DNA of 64,000 bases from Planctomycetota bacterium (GCA_015075375.1 JABTUM010000003.1:310001-374000); one strand, 5' to 3'; counted from the first letter of the stretch, positions 41,737 to 51,882 are shown. A program made the numbers and translations. The notes: generated from the sequence alone by a model not told the origin.

Positions 41737-42804
41737 ATGCCCACCAGAATCCTACAACCCCTCCTCTTCCTGCTCGCCAAAAGCACCCATTCCGCCCTGG
41801 CCCAGCAGATCGAGTACCTAAAAGCCGAGAACGAGATCCTGCGCGCCAAGCTCCCCAAGAAACTTCGTACCACTCCCAGCGAACGCCAACGCCTGATTCG
41901 AGCCGGCAAACCCCTCGGCGCCAAGCTGAAGGCTCTCATCTCCGTAGTTTGTTATACAACCTTCCTGAGCTGGCAACGCCAGGATTCCAAGACCTACGGC
42001 CGCCGCGGTATCCAAGGACGGCCCAAGACTCCAGAAGCGGTCAGGGCTCTGGTGGTCCAGATGGCCCGGGAGAACAACTGGGGCCACGGAAGGATTCAGG
42101 GGGAATTGAAAACCCTGCGGATCTACCTCAGCAGGAACACCATCAAGAGCATCCTGAAGCAGCACGGGCTTGATCCCTGCCCCAAGCATACACGCGGGAA
42201 CTGGGTGGACTTTGTCCGGCGGCATGCGCAGACTCTCTGGGCCTGCGACTTCGTCTCGAAGAAGATCCTGACCCAGTCTGGCTTGGTCGACTGCTTTCTG
42301 CTCTTCTTCATCAACGTGGCAACCAGGCGCGTTCATCTGGCTGGGGTAACCGTCAATCCCAGCGAGGAATGGATGGCCCAGCAGGCGCGTAACCTGTGTA
42401 TGTTCTTCGAGGAGCAGGAGCATCAGCCGATCATCGTCATCCATGATCGGGATAAGAAGTTTACGCCACGGTTCACGCACATCCTGGAGTCCAACGACCA
42501 CAGGGTGATCAAGTTGCCGGCGCGCTCACCCAACCTGAACGCCTACGCCGAGCGGTGGGTGCGGTCGCTACGCAGCGAATGCTTGAACCACTTCATGGTC
42601 TTCGGGGAAGGCCACATGCGTCATCTGGCCGAGACGTATGTGGACTTCTACAACGAAGTTCGACCGCATCAGGGGATCGGCAACGTGCCCATAGGCTGGA
42701 AGCGAGCGCACGGGCAAGGCGGACAGGTGCATGACGTTGGTGGGGCCCCATACCGGACTTGGCTCGGAGGGTTACTGAAAACTTATTACCGCGAGACGGG
42801 GTAA
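41737..42804 (+). CDS. Integrase-core (DDE) transposase of an IS element
   Basis: The 355-residue protein from ATG 41737 (the frame is open to 41659) has an N-terminal coiled coil/HTH region and an rve integrase core with the acidic triad Ala-Cys-Asp-Phe-Val, Ile-His-Asp-Arg-Asp and Ala-Tyr-Ala-Glu-Arg-Trp-Val-Arg-Ser. The end Thr-Trp-Leu-Gly-Gly-Leu-Leu-Lys-Thr-Tyr-Tyr-Arg-Glu is the typical tail of this group. A relative with the same layout lies at 57682-58758. It looks intact. I could not identify the terminal repeats by eye. Confidence 0.85.
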   Translation: MPTRILQPLLFLLAKSTHSALAQQIEYLKAENEILRAKLPKKLRTTPSERQRLIRAGKPLGAKLKALISVVCYTTFLSWQRQDSKTYGRRGIQGRPKTPEAVRALVVQMARENNWGHGRIQGELKTLRIYLSRNTIKSILKQHGLDPCPKHTRGNWVDFVRRHAQTLWACDFVSKKILTQSGLVDCFLLFFINVATRRVHLAGVTVNPSEEWMAQQARNLCMFFEEQEHQPIIVIHDRDKKFTPRFTHILESNDHRVIKLPARSPNLNAYAERWVRSLRSECLNHFMVFGEGHMRHLAETYVDFYNEVRPHQGIGNVPIGWKRAHGQGGQVHDVGGAPYRTWLGGLLKTYYRETG

Positions 42805-43088
42805 TGCGATCCACGGTTGGGCTTGGCGAAGTTATTGCGCCGTTCGCTACGCGCACAGAGTACCATGCTTGTATAAACATGAGAGCATTCCTTCTGCATC
42901 CGCAAAAGGGTCGCCTCGCTGCATTGGACTAAAGTCGTAAGTGCAAGTTACTATCTATCCTCATCAAGTGGCTATAAGTTTGTCAAAGAAAGCGCTTAAC
43001 ATGGCTAGGCATCGCAAGGGAGCACGAATGCTGGACGCCAATGCAATGAGGATACAATGTTGAAAACAAATACACTCCAGCTAGCTGG

Positions 43089-45362
43089 ATGGTAATGCAA
43101 ATGCGCTTTCCTTGGTTTACCACCTGCCTTTTCATAATCGTTTTCAACCTGACTACTGCAGAGGCGGTGTGTCATGAGGCAGATCCCCATCGCATTCTCT
43201 TGCTTTACTCCGACAACCACTTGCTGCCCGCCATTTCACGGTTTGATCAAAGTATTCGGGAGGTCTTTCAAGCAGAACTCGGGTCAAGCCTTGAGTTCTA
43301 TAACGAGTTTATGGATTCAGAGCGATTCCCAAAACCAGAGGATAAGACTCGGTGGGCTGAATACCTGGCACAAAAGTATCGGGAAACAAAGGTAAGTATT
43401 ATTGTAGCAGTACGCGGCCCCGCGCTAAAATTTCTTATGGAGTACCGCGAACGTATGGGTTTTCATGCACCAGTGATCCATGCCGCTGTCGAGCGAACCG
43501 AGGTAGAACTCTATCGAAGCGCGCCTAACTTGTACGGAATTCCTATGGATTATGAACTGGACAAGACAATCGCACTGGCGCTCAAACTCCATCCCAACGC
43601 CAAGCGAATGATATCCATAACGGGCAGTTCGCCTCTTGACCAGCGTTGGCAGGGACTCGTGCGTTTGGCCGCACAGAATTTCACACCGCAACTGGAAGTA
43701 GAATATTGGAGCGAGAAACCACTTGAAGAAGTTCTCGAACTAGTAAAGCGCCTCCCGGATGATTCGTTCATACTTTGTGCAGGAATACTCCAAGACGGTA
43801 AAGGCCACCGGTATGTACCTCGAATGACCGTAAAACGAATCACCGAGGTATCCACAGCGCCCCTTTACACGGTATACAACGCGGTTATGGACACAGGAGC
43901 GGTGGGCGGATGCTTGGCAGTCATCGAGGATATGGCAAAGTACGCCGCGATATCAGGTGCACAGGTTTTACGCGGAAGACCCTTTACCGAGTTGTCACTA
44001 CCGGCGATCGTGCCCAACAAGAACATCCTAGACTACCGGCAGCTGCGTCGCTGAGGCGTACACGACAAAGACATTCCCCCCGACAGTGTCCTCCTCTTTA
44101 AGGAGCCGACTTTTTTCGAGGCCTACTGGGCTTACGTAGCAATAGCCGTGTCCATTTTCCTTATACAGACAGGATTGATCGGGGCATTGCTGCTACAGCG
44201 GCGACGGCGACAGAAAAGCGAAGCCGCTTTGCTGACCAGAGAAAAACAGATGGACCTTGCCGCGCGTTCCGCAAGCTTGGGCTTCATGACCTGGATTGAA
44301 GATCAGGATTTGCTATGGCTTTCGCCGCAATGCCGAGCGCTTCTTGAATGCGGCGAAAAAGTTTCGGGCGGCATCTGGTGGTTCGTGGACCGGTTCTATT
44401 TTGAAGATCGAGATCGAATCAAAGCCATTTTAAAACAGGCGTTGTCTCAAGGGGGTGACTTCCAGGCCGAATGCCGCGTGCCTAAGCTGGACGGATCCAT
44501 ACGATGGGTTGTCACGCGAGGCCGCGTCGAACTGGGCGATAGAAAAATTCCCAACCGACTCCTCGGAGTGGTAATCGACATTACTATGCAGCGAAAAATG
44601 GAGTCCGATATCCAGCAGACGCGACGCGATCTGGAGCACTTAACAAGAGTGAGTCTCATGGGAGAACTGGCGTCAGCGCTTGCACACGAACTGAATCAAC
44701 CGCTGGCGGCCATCCTAAGCAATGCGCAAGCAGCGAGGCGATATTTGGCCTCGAATCAATTTAAACATGAAGACTTTAATGAAATTCTTTCAGACATTAT
44801 TCGGGACGATAAGCGCGCGGGGGAAGTTATCCAACGCATGCGCACAATGCTCCGCAAAGGCGATTTAACTTTTGAGAAGCTGAACCTGGACGCATTGGTC
44901 TCGGTGGTCGTGTCTCTTCTTAACAGCGAATTAATTGGTAGGAATATTCGGGTAAATCTTGATCTAATGGCAACTTCACCATGGGTGTTAGGGGGGCATG
45001 TCGAAATTCAGCAGGTGATGATGAATTTGATCATGAATTCCATTGAGGCCATGGAGGCAAGGCCAGGCAGTGACCGGAATCTTCATATTGCGACCCACCT
45101 GAAAGAACGCTATATTCATGTGTCTGTTCGAGATTCAGGTGTCGGAGTGCCGTTGGATCGCATAAACGACATCGCCAAGCCATTCGCTTCTACCAAAAAG
45201 GATGGACTGGGCATGGGCTTGGCAATCTGCAGTCGCATTCTGGAGGCGCATGGCGGACGCCTTTGGGCCGAGAATAACTTAGATGGAGCGGGTGCAACCT
45301 TTTGGTTTTCTCTCCCCATCGATGAAACAGTCTTTCCGGACACTGTCAGCCATGCCTCGTGA
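43089..45362 (+). pseudogene. Sensor histidine kinase interrupted by one in-frame TGA
   Basis: Codons 1-321 encode a signal peptide and an ABC-type substrate-binding (ABC_sub_bind-like) sensor domain. The frame meets TGA at 44052-44054 and then continues without shift: Gly-Val-His-Asp-Lys-Asp-Ile-Pro-Pro-Asp-Ser-Val-Leu-Leu-Phe-Lys-Glu-Pro-Thr-Phe, a membrane helix, a PAS-like domain, HisKA (Ala-His-Glu-Leu-Asn-Gln-Pro-Leu) and an ATPase domain (Gly-Leu-Gly-Met-Gly-Leu-Ala). In relatives this joint reads Arg-Arg-Trp-Gly, so TGA replaces TGG. GTG 44148 could restart a sensor-less kinase of 404 residues. A sequencing error remains possible. Confidence 0.85.
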
Positions 45363-45984
45363 ATCCGCTATTATACAGGTAATTGACGACGACTCTTCAG
45401 TTCAGAAAGGTCTGAGTCGACTTATTGCCAGTGCCGGCTATTGCGTGGAAACATATTCATCTGGTGAGGACTACCTAGCCCGCGGCAAATTCGATAAACA
45501 CGGTTGCCTGCTCGTTGACATGAAGATGCCCGGCATGGACGGAATGGAGCTTCTGGAAATATTGCGAAAGCGAGGGTGTTTCCTTCCAGTGATCTTTCTG
45601 ACGGGTCATGGTGATATTCCTATGAGCGTCAATGCGATGAAGCGCGGAGCGTTCCATTTCCTCACAAAGCCGGTGGACGAGAGCGATTTGCTGGCGACTC
45701 TTAGTCAGGCGCTGGCGGTTGATTCACACGATCGTGGCGAGCGTGAGCTAGAGATTGATATTCGAACGCGCTTGGCTTTACTCACCCCGCGCGAAGAAGA
45801 AGTACTTCGCTGTGTAATTTCCGGAGCACTAAACAAGCAAATCGCCAGGCATTTGAAGATTGCGGAAAAGACGGTGAAGGTGCATCGAGCTCGCGTGATG
45901 GAGAAAATGGAAGCCGATTCCGTGGCCGAGCTGGTTCGCATCTGCGACAGCGTTTGCATTCAACCTATGCCAATAACCCCCTAA
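45352..45984 (+). CDS. FixJ-type two-component response regulator
   Basis: ATG 45352 overlaps the end of the kinase gene, showing coupling. The 210-residue protein has a receiver domain (Asp-Asp-Asp near 12, phospho-acceptor in Leu-Val-Asp-Met-Lys-Met-Pro-Gly-Met-Asp, Phe-Leu-Thr-Lys-Pro-Val) and a LuxR-type HTH (Leu-Thr-Pro-Arg-Glu-Glu-Glu-Val-Leu, then Asn-Lys-Gln-Ile-Ala, Lys-Thr-Val-Lys-Val-His-Arg). It should respond to the adjacent kinase and control the genes downstream. Confidence 0.92.
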   Translation: MPRESAIIQVIDDDSSVQKGLSRLIASAGYCVETYSSGEDYLARGKFDKHGCLLVDMKMPGMDGMELLEILRKRGCFLPVIFLTGHGDIPMSVNAMKRGAFHFLTKPVDESDLLATLSQALAVDSHDRGERELEIDIRTRLALLTPREEEVLRCVISGALNKQIARHLKIAEKTVKVHRARVMEKMEADSVAELVRICDSVCIQPMPITP

Positions 45985-46138
45985 TGCGCCTTCGCATGTC
46001 TTGGGTTAACTTATTTCTAAATTTGATGTTAGACAATTTCCTCTCCAAGCGTGATTAGTCGTAGTTCCTAAGCCCTAAGTCCAATATCCGACCCTTAGCC
46101 CAAAGTGTAAGCTTCCACTTCTTAGCAGAGGGTTCCCC

Positions 46139-46516
46139 GTGTCTTGTCCTTTGCCCACGGTCTATATCGTGGATGACGACTACTCCGTTCGCAGTGCGCT
46201 GACACGGCTGGTTCGTTCTGCGGGCATGGAGGCCCGGGAGTTTGGAAGCGCAGCGGACATCCTGAGCGCTCAGCTTCTTTGCGAGAACGCCTGCATCATC
46301 CTCGACGTTCGAATGCGGGACATGAACGGGTTGCAATTGCAGAAGGCATTGAAAGGCAAGGGTGTTCGGCTTCCCATCATTTTCGTGACCGCATACGACA
46401 CCGACGAGACACGAGGAGAAGCCAAACGGGCAGGGGCGGCAGGCTATTTCCGCAAGCCCGTAGATGACCAAGCGTTGCTAGACGCCGTTCAGTGGGCCGT
46501 AAGTCGCGCCGGATGA
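46139..46516 (+). CDS. Single-domain response regulator (receiver only)
   Basis: The 125-residue product, from GTG 46139, is a stand-alone receiver: Val-Asp-Asp-Asp (residues 11-14), Asp phospho-acceptor in Ile-Leu-Asp-Val-Arg-Met-Arg-Asp-Met-Asn-Gly, Thr in Phe-Val-Thr-Ala and Lys in Phe-Arg-Lys-Pro-Val-Asp. It has no output domain, like the CheY-like partners often found beside FixJ-type regulators, and could act as a phosphate sink for the same kinase. It ends 18 bases before the hydrolase start. Confidence 0.9.
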   Translation: MSCPLPTVYIVDDDYSVRSALTRLVRSAGMEAREFGSAADILSAQLLCENACIILDVRMRDMNGLQLQKALKGKGVRLPIIFVTAYDTDETRGEAKRAGAAGYFRKPVDDQALLDAVQWAVSRAG

Positions 46517-46533
46517 AGTTCGAGGATTTGCAC

Positions 46534-48060
46534 ATGAACCACCGTTTGGGTGTCCTCACACTCGTGAGTCTGCTCGTGCTCTGCCCGCCAACTTCCATCG
46601 CGGGCGAAGACGATTGGATTCATAAGGGCGTAGCGCCGAGCTTTTTGGAGATCTATCTCAAAAAATTCCCACCGAAACTCTCAGAAAAAGCCATTGTGGT
46701 TTCCCCCATGGTGCTGAAGGACGACCCTTCCTTTAAGCCCATCGGGATGAAAGATCTCCCCGAATTCTCGGATGATATCGAGGCGAAGGTAACCAAAAGC
46801 GGCAAGGTTCATCTTAACGGTCTTGTCAGCACCATTAACTATGAAGAGTTCAAAGCCCGTGAAGCGGAGGGCGGGCAGAAAATCGTACTGCCCAAAGAAC
46901 TGACGGGATTCAAGAAGGACATATCGGCACGGCTGTATCTACAACCAGGGCGCGCGCCATTGGCGATACCGCTGCTGGGCTTTGGCATGCTGGCAGAGTC
47001 CAAGGCCGCCCAGACTTACCAAGCGGATCTGTATCATGCCGGGAACCACGTGCTGTGTACGGACTCCATTGTCACCAACGGGATGAACGATGCGACCGGA
47101 TTGGGGGTGGCAGGCAATGCCATCGCAGAGGCCGCGACCACGGGCAAGCTCATTGACAGCTTCTTGTCTATGAAGGATCCGAAAACAGGCGCTTTCTATC
47201 GTCAGAGAGTCTCTTCGGTTCGGCTGCTGGGAACGAGTTGGGGCGGGATCATCTCCATGCACGTGCTTCGGCTGCCCCAAGCCGCGCAATGGCCCATCGA
47301 CCGTGCATTGATCGTTTCCATCCCTCTGGATCTGCGCGAAACCTCTCAAGTGCTCGACAAGTACCACCGCGAAGACCGAAATCGAACTGGGATCCTGCAA
47401 CTGGCCAAGCTGGCCGGGGGATATACGCCTCGACGAGACCAGCCAGATGAGCAGGAGTGCTGCTGGATGCGTGCAGGCGTAGGCTACGTCTTCCACGGGG
47501 ATCTGGCGTTGCTCGCTCAGAACAACATCAAGCGCTACTCGCCGGAACTCATGGAGCGCTTTGAGGCGTTCGAGCGAGATGCCGAAGTTCAGCAAATTCG
47601 CAAGGAACTTGAGGAACAGCGAAAGAGTCGGCATGACACCGAGAAGCGCAGCCTGGAAGAGCGAAAAAGCAAATTGGGTGATAAGGAGTACGACCGACTC
47701 AAGGACGAACTCAGTGAAGCACAAAAGTCTGAGAACGATTATGCGCAGCGTAAACTGAGCGACCTGCGAGATTGGAGCTTCAAACACTACGTGTTCCTTC
47801 TGGCGCGACCGTATTGGGCCTTGGACGGAGATATCGCGGACATTGGCCGGTTAAGTGTACTGCTTCAGGGCGCTCCAAACTTCGTTCAAGTCGTGGTGGC
47901 TGAAGACGATCCGCTCAATTCGCCTGCAGTACTGAATGACATTAAGAGTCGCTACTCGGCGCCCCAATTGCTCCTGTTGCCCCATGGCGGGCACTTGGGC
48001 TTCAACGGCACGAAATGGTTCCAGGCGATGGCTGGAAAGTTTTTCGCTTTTAAGCCCTAG
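46534..48060 (+). CDS. Secreted alpha/beta hydrolase with coiled-coil insert
   Basis: The 508-residue protein starts at ATG 46534 (GAGGA at 46518-46522 upstream) with a signal peptide (residues 5-24). The nucleophile elbow Gly-Thr-Ser-Trp-Gly-Gly (Ser235), an acid candidate in Ala-Glu-Asp-Asp-Pro and the catalytic His in Leu-Pro-His-Gly-Gly-His-Leu-Gly-Phe near the end fit an alpha/beta hydrolase (esterase/lipase-like). A charged helical insert of about 70 residues (roughly 350-420, Glu/Lys/Arg-rich) sits before the acid residue. The substrate is unknown; its neighbours suggest a periplasmic esterase acting with the sulfatase. Confidence 0.75.
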   Translation: MNHRLGVLTLVSLLVLCPPTSIAGEDDWIHKGVAPSFLEIYLKKFPPKLSEKAIVVSPMVLKDDPSFKPIGMKDLPEFSDDIEAKVTKSGKVHLNGLVSTINYEEFKAREAEGGQKIVLPKELTGFKKDISARLYLQPGRAPLAIPLLGFGMLAESKAAQTYQADLYHAGNHVLCTDSIVTNGMNDATGLGVAGNAIAEAATTGKLIDSFLSMKDPKTGAFYRQRVSSVRLLGTSWGGIISMHVLRLPQAAQWPIDRALIVSIPLDLRETSQVLDKYHREDRNRTGILQLAKLAGGYTPRRDQPDEQECCWMRAGVGYVFHGDLALLAQNNIKRYSPELMERFEAFERDAEVQQIRKELEEQRKSRHDTEKRSLEERKSKLGDKEYDRLKDELSEAQKSENDYAQRKLSDLRDWSFKHYVFLLARPYWALDGDIADIGRLSVLLQGAPNFVQVVVAEDDPLNSPAVLNDIKSRYSAPQLLLLPHGGHLGFNGTKWFQAMAGKFFAFKP

Positions 48061-48081
48061 TCAGGAACAGGAAACCCTCAC

Positions 48082-49326
48082 ATGACCATGAATGAACCCA
48101 AGCAATTGGCCGTATGCTTGATTGCCGTGCTGCTGGCGGGCCGATGCACGGCGACGGAGACGGAGCTTCATTTGCGAGCTTCCGAAGTGCTTCCGCCCGG
48201 TCTGCTCCAAAGCTCCGTACACACGGTCAATGAGGAAGTCGGCTTGGATCGCTTTCTTTTTGTGTTCGAGATGGAATCGCCATTTGGCGTCTACCGGGTG
48301 ACTTCGGTGGATATGCTAAGGATCAGAGTACATGAGTTGCAAGTTCTCAGCCGCGCGAAGGATATCAGCGGCATGGAAGAGTTCGCCGGTTCGCTCAAGG
48401 ATAGTGTGGTGCAAGTTCCAATTGCAGTCGTGGACACCGTAACTTCTCCGGTGGCTTCGGTTCGAAAAGCTGGCGAGGGAGTCAAAGGCAAATTCGCTTC
48501 GGTGGGCCGGTTCTTCTCGGGGCGATCAAAGAGCGAGTATGAGGATAGCGCAGTAAAGGAAGCCGTGGTCGGCGCGCGTAAGAGGGAGGTTGCCGCCGAA
48601 CTAGGTTTGGATGCCTACTCGACCAATCCCAAAGTCCAGCAGCTGCTGAATCACCTGGCCCGCGCCCGAGCGCTCGGCGCAGGCCCGGTCCGCTTGGCGG
48701 GGATGGCGGCGCCGCCCGCCGTTGGCTGGACGCTCGCGATGCTGAGGCTAAGAGAGAGCGTGGAGGATGACTTAGCTCAAAAGCCTCCCGGCGAACTGCA
48801 CGCGCTAAATAACGATAAACTCAAGAAGCTTGGCATCCACGAGTCGGCTCGCGAGGCGTTCCTGAACAATCCAAGCTACTCGCCTCGCCATAAGACTGTG
48901 ATCTGCGCGAATCTGGATGCCATGCGCGACGTGGACGGCAAAGAGAACTTTCTTTTAACGACAGTCATGGACGACTCGGAAGACGATGCGTTCTTCGCGG
49001 AACGCCAGTCGGACATGATTCTTTACTACCACAAAAAGGTATCCCGCTTCGAACGGATCGAACGCACCGAGAGAGTGCCCATCTGCCTGACCAAAGAAGG
49101 AGTCATGGTGGTTTTGGCTCCACTGGATTTGGTGGTGCTATACGAACGCTCGCAAGGCGTGCTTGACGCGCTAACGGAAATCGCTCGGGACATACAAGCT
49201 CGGAAGGTGCGGATCGTCGTGTCGGGGCAAGCGACGGATGCCTGCCGGAAGAAACTGGCTGAATCAGGAATCGACCTGATCACGAATTTCCCGAGTAGTG
49301 CCGAAGCGGAGGCGCGCGAGCGATGA
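48082..49326 (+). CDS. Uncharacterised secreted protein (414 aa)
   Basis: A signal peptide (residues 9-25, Ala-Thr-Glu cleavage region) precedes a soluble protein. Features seen: a hydrophobic patch at 205-225 (Ala-Gly-Met-Ala-Ala-Pro-Pro-Ala-Val-Gly-Trp), an Asp/Glu cluster near 300 (Met-Asp-Asp-Ser-Glu-Asp-Asp-Ala), and Lys-rich loops. I recognise no family. It sits between the hydrolase and another secreted unknown with which it overlaps (ATGA), so both are probably translated together and may form a complex. Confidence 0.7.
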   Translation: MTMNEPKQLAVCLIAVLLAGRCTATETELHLRASEVLPPGLLQSSVHTVNEEVGLDRFLFVFEMESPFGVYRVTSVDMLRIRVHELQVLSRAKDISGMEEFAGSLKDSVVQVPIAVVDTVTSPVASVRKAGEGVKGKFASVGRFFSGRSKSEYEDSAVKEAVVGARKREVAAELGLDAYSTNPKVQQLLNHLARARALGAGPVRLAGMAAPPAVGWTLAMLRLRESVEDDLAQKPPGELHALNNDKLKKLGIHESAREAFLNNPSYSPRHKTVICANLDAMRDVDGKENFLLTTVMDDSEDDAFFAERQSDMILYYHKKVSRFERIERTERVPICLTKEGVMVVLAPLDLVVLYERSQGVLDALTEIARDIQARKVRIVVSGQATDACRKKLAESGIDLITNFPSSAEAEARER

Positions 49327-50294
49327 ACGGTTCGGAGCAAAAATTTGGTAGCGGACTCATTTCGGAGAGTGTTAAGTCGCAAAACTTCCTACGCGCCTTG
49401 TTGGCGGGCATCGTGCTACTGGGTTCGGCCGCGGCTCAGGACGATTCAGGCCCCATTCTGTTCAAGGCCGAGGGTCTGAAGAAGGGCGCAGTGGTTCGGA
49501 TGGACACGCAGGCTCTGTTAAATCTGTACGGAAAGGAAATGAAGCAGATCCGCCGCGAGTCGCTGCGAACGATCGCCGTGTTGGAAGATAACGGCACAGC
49601 ACCTGTTCGAATCAAGGTGAGCTACGGAGAGATCCGGACACAAACCAACCTGTCGAAGGTGCCGTCGGGTAAGGAACCCGTTTCAAACAAATCCTACATT
49701 GTTCATGAGAAGGAGGGGAAGTCGGAGGTGTTCGATTTGCGTGGCAAGCCGGCCCCTCAAGAAGAGGCCGATTGGGTGGCCCGCGACTTCCCTAGCTTAG
49801 GCCAGTTGAATCCCATTTCCATGACTTTGCATGCGCAGAAATTGGCGTGCGGCGACGAGATATCCGGCGCGGAATCGCTTCACCCCATGATCGAGAAGAG
49901 GTTGAGCGTGTTGGGAGTTGGACGCGTTGAGAAGTTCTCCGCGAGGCTTCTGGCGCGCCATAAATTCCAGGGTGAAGAAACGGCCATCTTCCTTCTTACG
50001 TTGCAGACAGGACCGTCTTCTCTGTTCCAAGACGCTAAGATGCGACTCACGGGTCAATTGGTCGTCTCAGTGCCCTCGGGACGCCCCATCGCCCTCAAGT
50101 TCGACGGGCCGGTACAGGTCAATCTTGGATCCTCCGAAAACGACAGCACTCCCGTGCAAGGCACCTTGACGCTCACCGCAATTACGCAGACGGAACTTCC
50201 CGAATCACAGACACCGCCAAAAACCACTTCGGATGATGACGACCTGTTGATTGTGCCGGGTACGGGGCTTCGTGTCGGGCGTCGGCTGCGCTAA
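49323..50294 (+). CDS. Uncharacterised secreted protein (323 aa)
   Basis: The start overlaps the previous stop. A hydrophobic segment at 24-38 ending Ala-Ala-Ala-Gln looks like a signal peptide cleaved near 39. The mature protein is mainly beta-like, with Arg-Ile-Lys-Val-Ser-Tyr-Gly-Glu-Ile, Gly-Val-Gly-Arg-Val-Glu-Lys-Phe-Ser-Ala and an acidic tail (Ser-Asp-Asp-Asp-Asp-Leu-Leu-Ile-Val-Pro-Gly). I do not recognise it. Conserved linkage with the porin that follows would suggest an envelope role. Confidence 0.7.
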   Translation: MNGSEQKFGSGLISESVKSQNFLRALLAGIVLLGSAAAQDDSGPILFKAEGLKKGAVVRMDTQALLNLYGKEMKQIRRESLRTIAVLEDNGTAPVRIKVSYGEIRTQTNLSKVPSGKEPVSNKSYIVHEKEGKSEVFDLRGKPAPQEEADWVARDFPSLGQLNPISMTLHAQKLACGDEISGAESLHPMIEKRLSVLGVGRVEKFSARLLARHKFQGEETAIFLLTLQTGPSSLFQDAKMRLTGQLVVSVPSGRPIALKFDGPVQVNLGSSENDSTPVQGTLTLTAITQTELPESQTPPKTTSDDDDLLIVPGTGLRVGRRLR

Positions 50295-50373
50295 GCATTC
50301 TAAGCGGCGAGGAAAAAGGGCGAGACCGGCCGAACACGTTCAAAGCATGTTCGCCGTGCCGAAAGGAGTTCAC

Positions 50374-51831
50374 GTGGTTAGGGCAATGAGATGCTGGATG
50401 TGGACAATGTTGCTTGCGACGGCGACCGTTGCGTCAAGTGACGCGGGGCCGGCTGGCGGTACCGAGAACGAAGCCGCGCCGAGCAGCTCGCCATCTCCCG
50501 CTGCTCCTCCGGCGGGTGCGCCTCCACAGATGCCCGACCTCTTCGGTGGACCCATCGAGAAGCGCGCGAAGCTCACCGGCAACTGGGGCGGCGTGCGTAA
50601 CGAGATGGCGATGAAAGGCATCATTGCCGAACTGGACCTCACCACCGTGTTCCAGCACCAGGCTACCGGAGGCTCGCAATCGCAGTCAGTATTAAGAAGT
50701 GGCCCTGGAAAGCAGGAGGACGATGCCGAACTCATGAGCCTGGGCGACATATTTCTCGTCTTCGACATGAATCGCACGGGGCTTTGGAAGGACGGCGTAT
50801 TCAAATTCCGCGCGCAGGGCCGCTTCGGCGACAGCGCGATCTTTCGGAACGGCTCATTGCTTCCGAACAACGTATTGGCTTTCCAGCCGACCGATGATAT
50901 CGACGAGGAGATTTTTGATATAACCGAGTTTACATATACCCACTTTATCATTCCCAAATTTGCGCTCTTCGGCGGCGTGATGAATACGCTGGACGCGGAT
51001 CTGACCCCGTTCAGCGGGAATACCCGCGGCAAGTCGGACTTCCTTCATTCGGATCTGAACTTGAGCACGGTTTCGTTCCAAAATGCGCCCTACAAGACCG
51101 TAGGCGGCGGATTCGTGGCCATGCCGCACCAGCGGGTCACGCTCATTTCAACGGTCTTTAACCGCAAGGAAATGTCTGGCCACGGCCCCTTCGACCGGGA
51201 GAGCTACCACGGCGTAGGAACGGCCACCGAGTTGTACGTGTCTCACCGCCTGTTCAACAAACCCGGCGGGCAGATGTTTGGATTCAATGCCTCCTGGGAC
51301 GATTATCTGGATTTGGAAGTTAGACCGTTGACATTGATCTTCGATTCAATTTCCATTCGGCCTCCTATTTTTCCCAATCCAGTGGATCTGGCAGAACCTC
51401 AAGAGAAAAAATTTGGCTGGGCCATCACCTACAACGCATGGCAGTACATTGACGTCTTCGACGGCGGTCCGCCTGGCTGGAGTCCTCTAATGCCGGCAAA
51501 CCGACCATCAGGCTGGGGCGTATTCTTGCGTGCTGCGGTTTCGGACCACAATCCCAATCCCCTTGCATGGAACCTGAGTGGCGGCTTTGGCGGGAACAAT
51601 CCAGCTCGAAAGTCCGATACCTGGGGAGTGGGTGCCTTCCATCGAAGCGTATCGGATGTGTTGCTTCTGGAGCGCCTACATTTTGGCGCAGAAACGGGCT
51701 TTGAAGCTTTTTATAATGCGCAGATTACTCCCTGGTTCCACGTTACGGCTGACATTCAGTACATCGATACTGGCCTTCCAAGAGCAGATAACGGACTCGT
51801 GCTCGGACTACGTTCAAAGATCGACTTCTGA
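50374..51831 (+). CDS. OprB-family carbohydrate-type porin
   Basis: GTG 50374 follows AAAGGAG and gives a signal peptide (Met-Trp-Thr-Met-Leu-Leu-Ala-Thr-Ala). After a Pro/Ala/Ser linker (30-55), the Leu-Thr-Gly-Asn-Trp-Gly-Gly-Val-Arg block at the barrel start is the OprB signature. The 485-residue body is alternating beta strands with many aromatic residues, ending in Arg-Ser-Lys-Ile-Asp-Phe with a C-terminal Phe as required for outer-membrane insertion. It likely imports a sugar-like substrate for the neighbouring enzymes. Confidence 0.88.
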   Translation: MVRAMRCWMWTMLLATATVASSDAGPAGGTENEAAPSSSPSPAAPPAGAPPQMPDLFGGPIEKRAKLTGNWGGVRNEMAMKGIIAELDLTTVFQHQATGGSQSQSVLRSGPGKQEDDAELMSLGDIFLVFDMNRTGLWKDGVFKFRAQGRFGDSAIFRNGSLLPNNVLAFQPTDDIDEEIFDITEFTYTHFIIPKFALFGGVMNTLDADLTPFSGNTRGKSDFLHSDLNLSTVSFQNAPYKTVGGGFVAMPHQRVTLISTVFNRKEMSGHGPFDRESYHGVGTATELYVSHRLFNKPGGQMFGFNASWDDYLDLEVRPLTLIFDSISIRPPIFPNPVDLAEPQEKKFGWAITYNAWQYIDVFDGGPPGWSPLMPANRPSGWGVFLRAAVSDHNPNPLAWNLSGGFGGNNPARKSDTWGVGAFHRSVSDVLLLERLHFGAETGFEAFYNAQITPWFHVTADIQYIDTGLPRADNGLVLGLRSKIDF

Positions 51832-51882
51832 TTCCATGGAATCCAGCTTGAAGGTGGAAATTTCGACGCGGAGATGCCTACG

